Shown piece by piece: positions 5,093-7,621 of a stretch of DNA of 7,621 nucleotides; position 1 is the first letter of the stretch, and the number at the start of each line of letters is the position of its first letter. Location of the stretch: positions 1 through 7,621 of the forward strand of contig CACYDY010000279.1 of assembly GCA_902773245.1 (NCBI GenBank). The letters are read 5' to 3'. The position numbers and the translations under genes were made by a program. This stretch comes from an uncultured Ruminococcus sp. (GTDB lineage: Bacteria; Bacillota; Clostridia; Oscillospirales; Acutalibacteraceae). Below the pieces are notes generated by a model. It searched no databases and was not told where the DNA came from. It worked only from the letters and a program-made list of their open reading frames with translations.

Positions 5093-7483
5093 ATGAATAT
5101 TTTGGAAAAAATTAAGACATCAATAACCTATTTCGACGGCGGAATGGGAACTATGCTTCAGGAAAAGGGGCTTGCGCCGGGTGAACTGCCCGAGTATTGG
5201 AATCTGTCACACAGAGATGTGATCGTTGATATTCACAAACAATATTATGCAAGCGGCTGTAACATTATCAAAACTAACACCTTCGGCGCTAACCGTCTGA
5301 AATTTGATAACCTCGAAGAGATAATCACTGCTGCCATTGACAATGCCAAACAAGCCAAAAGCTTGTTTGACGGCGACAGATATATTGCCTATGACATAGG
5401 CTCTCTCGGAAAAATGCTTAAACCGCTCGGAGATCTTGATTTTGAAGACGCTGTTTCCCTTTTTGCCGACGGTATAAAGATAGCCGTAAAAAACGGCGTC
5501 GACCTTATTCTTATTGAAACCATGAACGATTCTTACGAAACAAAGGCGGCTGTTTTGGCGGCTAAAGAAAACTGTGACCTGCCGATTTTCGTAACCTGTG
5601 TTTACGATGAAAACGCAAAGCTGATGACGGGAGCAGATCCTGCCGCAATGGCTGCCATGCTTGAGGGCTTGGGCGTTGATGCCGTGGGAATGAACTGCTC
5701 TCTCGGACCTGAGCAAATGGTAAAGATCGTTCCCCTGATCGTTTCTCAGTCGAGCATTCCCGTTATTGTCAATCCGAATGCCGGGCTGCCGAAAAGCGTA
5801 GGCGGCAAAACCGTTTATGATGTTGACGCAGAGATGTTTTCCGATTATATGGCGGAAATCGTCAAAGAGGGAGCAACGATAATCGGCGGATGCTGCGGAA
5901 CTACGCCCGAGTTTATCAAAAAAACTATCGAAAAAACGAAAGGCTTGCCGTTCAGGCTTCCCGAAAAGAAAAACAACACAGTGGTTTCTTCCTACACCCA
6001 TGCCGTAAAAATCGGCGGTGTTCCTGTTTTGATCGGAGAAAGAATCAACCCCACGGGCAAATCAAAATTTAAGGAAGCGCTCAGAACGAATAATCTTGAT
6101 TATATTTTGAACGAGGGAATTACCCAACAAGACGCAGGCGCAGATATTCTTGACGTTAATGTCGGTTTGCCCGAAATTGACGAAACCGCCATGATGATAA
6201 GCGTTGTAACGGAGCTGCAGGCGGTGAGTGATCTTCCTCTCCAAATTGATACGGTAGACCCCATAGCAATGGAAAAAGCTATGCGAATCTACAACGGAAA
6301 GCCGCTTGTCAATTCGGTGAACGGAAAGCCTGAAAGTATGAAGGCTATTTTTCCTCTTGTGAAAAAATACGGCGGTGTTGTAATAGCCTTGACGATCGGA
6401 GTAAACGGTATTCCGACTACTGCCGAGGGAAGATACGAAATAGCTAAGAATATCATTGAGGAAGCCGAAAAGTACGGCATTGACAGAAGTCAGATCGTGG
6501 TTGATCCGTTGGCAATGACTATTTCTTCGGATACAAACAGCGGCAACGTTACACTTGAGAGTATTCGTCTGATCGAAGAACGTCTTGGAGTTCACACCAG
6601 TCTGGGAATTTCAAATATTTCTTTTGGTCTTCCGAACAGAGATTTTATAACCTCAACATTTTTTGCCATAGCTTTGCAGAACGGACTTGACTGTGCAATT
6701 ATGAATCCATTTTCATTCGAAATGATGAAAGTTTATCACTGCTTCAAAGCTTTGAGAGGAATGGACGAAAACTGTGTTGAATACATTAATTACGCCTCCG
6801 GTATTACCGCTCAGAATGTAACATCAAGCGCCTCAAAGCCCGTGTCACAAGGTTTGGAGGAGATCAGCGATCCATTAAAACACGCCATTATCAAGGGATT
6901 GAAAGAAAAAGCCGGGACAATAGCCGCCGAGCTTGCAAAACAAACCGATCCGTTGGAAATTGTTAACGATCAGATAATCCCGGCATTGGATACGGTGGGA
7001 AAGGGCTTTGAGGAAAAAACCGTTTTTCTTCCGCAGCTTTTAATGAGCGCCGATGCGGCAAAAGCTGCATTTGAGTCCGTCAAGGCCGCTTTGAGCAAAA
7101 CCGATCAGCCTGCCAAGGGCGCTGTGATATTGGCAACGGTCAAGGGAGATATCCACGACATCGGAAAAAACATCGTAAAGGTTCTTTTGAGTAATTACGG
7201 TTTTGATGTGTATGATCTCGGAAAGGACGTTCCGCCCGAAGCAATAAGAGATTGCGCAGTGGAAAACAACATTAAGCTTGTGGGTCTGAGCGCTTTGATG
7301 ACGACAACGGTTCCTTCAATGGAGCAAACTATCAAGCTTTTGAGAGAAGCAAGCCCGGACACAAAGGTAGTTGTAGGCGGCGCCGTGCTGACACAGGAGT
7401 ATGCTGATATGATAGGTGCGGATCATTACGCAAAAGACGCAATGGAAACCGTTCGTTATGCCGAAGAGATATTTGGAGTATGA
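5093..7483 (+). CDS. metH: Cobalamin-dependent methionine synthase, lacking the activation domain
   Basis: This 796-residue cytoplasmic enzyme transfers the methyl group of 5-methyl-tetrahydrofolate, via methylcobalamin, to homocysteine to form methionine. Domains run in the usual order. The homocysteine/zinc barrel (about 1-290) has DGGMGT (15-20) and zinc ligands Cys202, Cys267 and Cys268 (NCS and GGCCGT). The pterin-binding barrel (about 305-570) has GERINPTGK (315-323), DVNVG (354-358), Asp386 in QIDT and GISNISFGLPNR (505-516). The helical cap (about 585-670) is followed by the cobalamin domain (about 675-796). The latter has GDIHDIGKN (685-693) with axial ligand His688, SALMTTT (733-739) and VVGGAVLTQEYADMIGAD. 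The protein ends directly after the cobalamin domain, about 430 residues shorter than E. coli MetH. The missing reactivation domain is supplied by the gene ending 4 bases upstream. ATG 5093 follows AGGGA (5080-5084). The homocysteine domain marks it as a methionine synthase rather than an acetogenic methyltransferase. Confidence 0.97.
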   Translation: MNILEKIKTSITYFDGGMGTMLQEKGLAPGELPEYWNLSHRDVIVDIHKQYYASGCNIIKTNTFGANRLKFDNLEEIITAAIDNAKQAKSLFDGDRYIAYDIGSLGKMLKPLGDLDFEDAVSLFADGIKIAVKNGVDLILIETMNDSYETKAAVLAAKENCDLPIFVTCVYDENAKLMTGADPAAMAAMLEGLGVDAVGMNCSLGPEQMVKIVPLIVSQSSIPVIVNPNAGLPKSVGGKTVYDVDAEMFSDYMAEIVKEGATIIGGCCGTTPEFIKKTIEKTKGLPFRLPEKKNNTVVSSYTHAVKIGGVPVLIGERINPTGKSKFKEALRTNNLDYILNEGITQQDAGADILDVNVGLPEIDETAMMISVVTELQAVSDLPLQIDTVDPIAMEKAMRIYNGKPLVNSVNGKPESMKAIFPLVKKYGGVVIALTIGVNGIPTTAEGRYEIAKNIIEEAEKYGIDRSQIVVDPLAMTISSDTNSGNVTLESIRLIEERLGVHTSLGISNISFGLPNRDFITSTFFAIALQNGLDCAIMNPFSFEMMKVYHCFKALRGMDENCVEYINYASGITAQNVTSSASKPVSQGLEEISDPLKHAIIKGLKEKAGTIAAELAKQTDPLEIVNDQIIPALDTVGKGFEEKTVFLPQLLMSADAAKAAFESVKAALSKTDQPAKGAVILATVKGDIHDIGKNIVKVLLSNYGFDVYDLGKDVPPEAIRDCAVENNIKLVGLSALMTTTVPSMEQTIKLLREASPDTKVVVGGAVLTQEYADMIGADHYAKDAMETVRYAEEIFGV

Positions 7484-7567
7484 TACTGTTTCTTGATTAC
7501 TATAAATGAGTAATTTTGAAAATTGCACAAAAATGTTTGAAAGAGGACAATTAAAGTTTTTGCCCAG

Positions 7568-7606
7568 CTTTTTTCAAAAGGCGCCCCGCAGGAAGTGCCC
7601 TTGGGG
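7568..7606. repeat. Hairpin-rich right edge, possible dispersed intergenic repeat or reverse-strand terminator
   Basis: The 138 bases after metH hold no supportable gene. The first part is AT-rich. From about 7568 there is a small inverted repeat, CTTTT (7568-7572) with AAAAG (7576-7580). A GC-rich one follows: CCCC (7584-7587) with GGGG (7603-7606), plus AGG (7590-7592) with CCT (7599-7601). Read on the - strand, the GC-rich hairpin is followed by CGCC and TTTT, so it might terminate a convergent gene beyond the window. There is no clear + strand terminator for metH. The composition resembles dispersed intergenic repeats of Ruminococcaceae genomes, from memory and not checked. Confidence 0.4.
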
Positions 7607-7621
7607 TACTGGCGGTTTCCA

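Noticed and set aside
5207..6001. Long open frame on the - strand inside metH
   Set aside because: It is fully antisense to the conserved homocysteine domain of MetH, is rich in Phe, Arg and His as shadow frames are, and shows no recognisable domain.
6062..6595. Open frame on the - strand inside metH
   Set aside because: It is antisense to the pterin-binding domain and has no recognisable motif; codon bias in metH explains it.

Overview
The window reads as chromosomal DNA from an anaerobic, low-to-mid GC Firmicute of the class Clostridia, most likely a Ruminococcus or other Oscillospiraceae relative. This is inferred from strong AGGAGG-type ribosome binding sites, a TTG start, an FHA-SEDS fusion next to a short class B penicillin-binding protein, and a methionine synthase whose activation domain is a separate gene. 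No species can be named from the sequence alone. All five genes lie on the + strand, in two transcription units.

Region 1 (1-3430) is a cell-wall synthesis pair. After a GC-rich left edge with a strong hairpin (66-91) and no supportable gene, an extended -10 promoter (142-150) precedes a membrane protein. That protein joins a cytoplasmic phosphopeptide-type FHA domain to a RodA/FtsW-family (SEDS) glycan polymerase; its start is best placed at TTG 249. Fifteen bases after its stop begins a class B penicillin-binding protein (transpeptidase) with intact SxxK, SxN and KTG motifs. Together they form a polymerase plus transpeptidase pair that would build and cross-link peptidoglycan, with the FHA domain as a possible input from a Ser/Thr kinase. 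A hairpin terminator (3401-3430) ends the unit.

Region 2 (3449-7483) is a compact methionine operon with its own promoter (TTGAAA, 17 bp, extended -10). metF makes 5-methyl-tetrahydrofolate. A free-standing MetH activation-domain protein with a cysteine-rich tail would reactivate the cobalamin cofactor. metH, holding homocysteine, folate and cobalamin domains but no activation domain, transfers the methyl group to homocysteine. The metF and activation genes overlap by one base, and the activation gene and metH are 4 bases apart, so translation is probably coupled. The short leader has no room for a SAM or cobalamin riboswitch.

Region 3 (7484-7621) has no gene. Its last 70 bases contain hairpin-forming sequence that looks like the edge of a dispersed intergenic repeat.

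No wholly new system is evident. The points most worth a second look are the FHA-SEDS fusion with an altered FHA binding loop and an altered SEDS catalytic-loop region, and the split MetH activation module with its four-cysteine tail.
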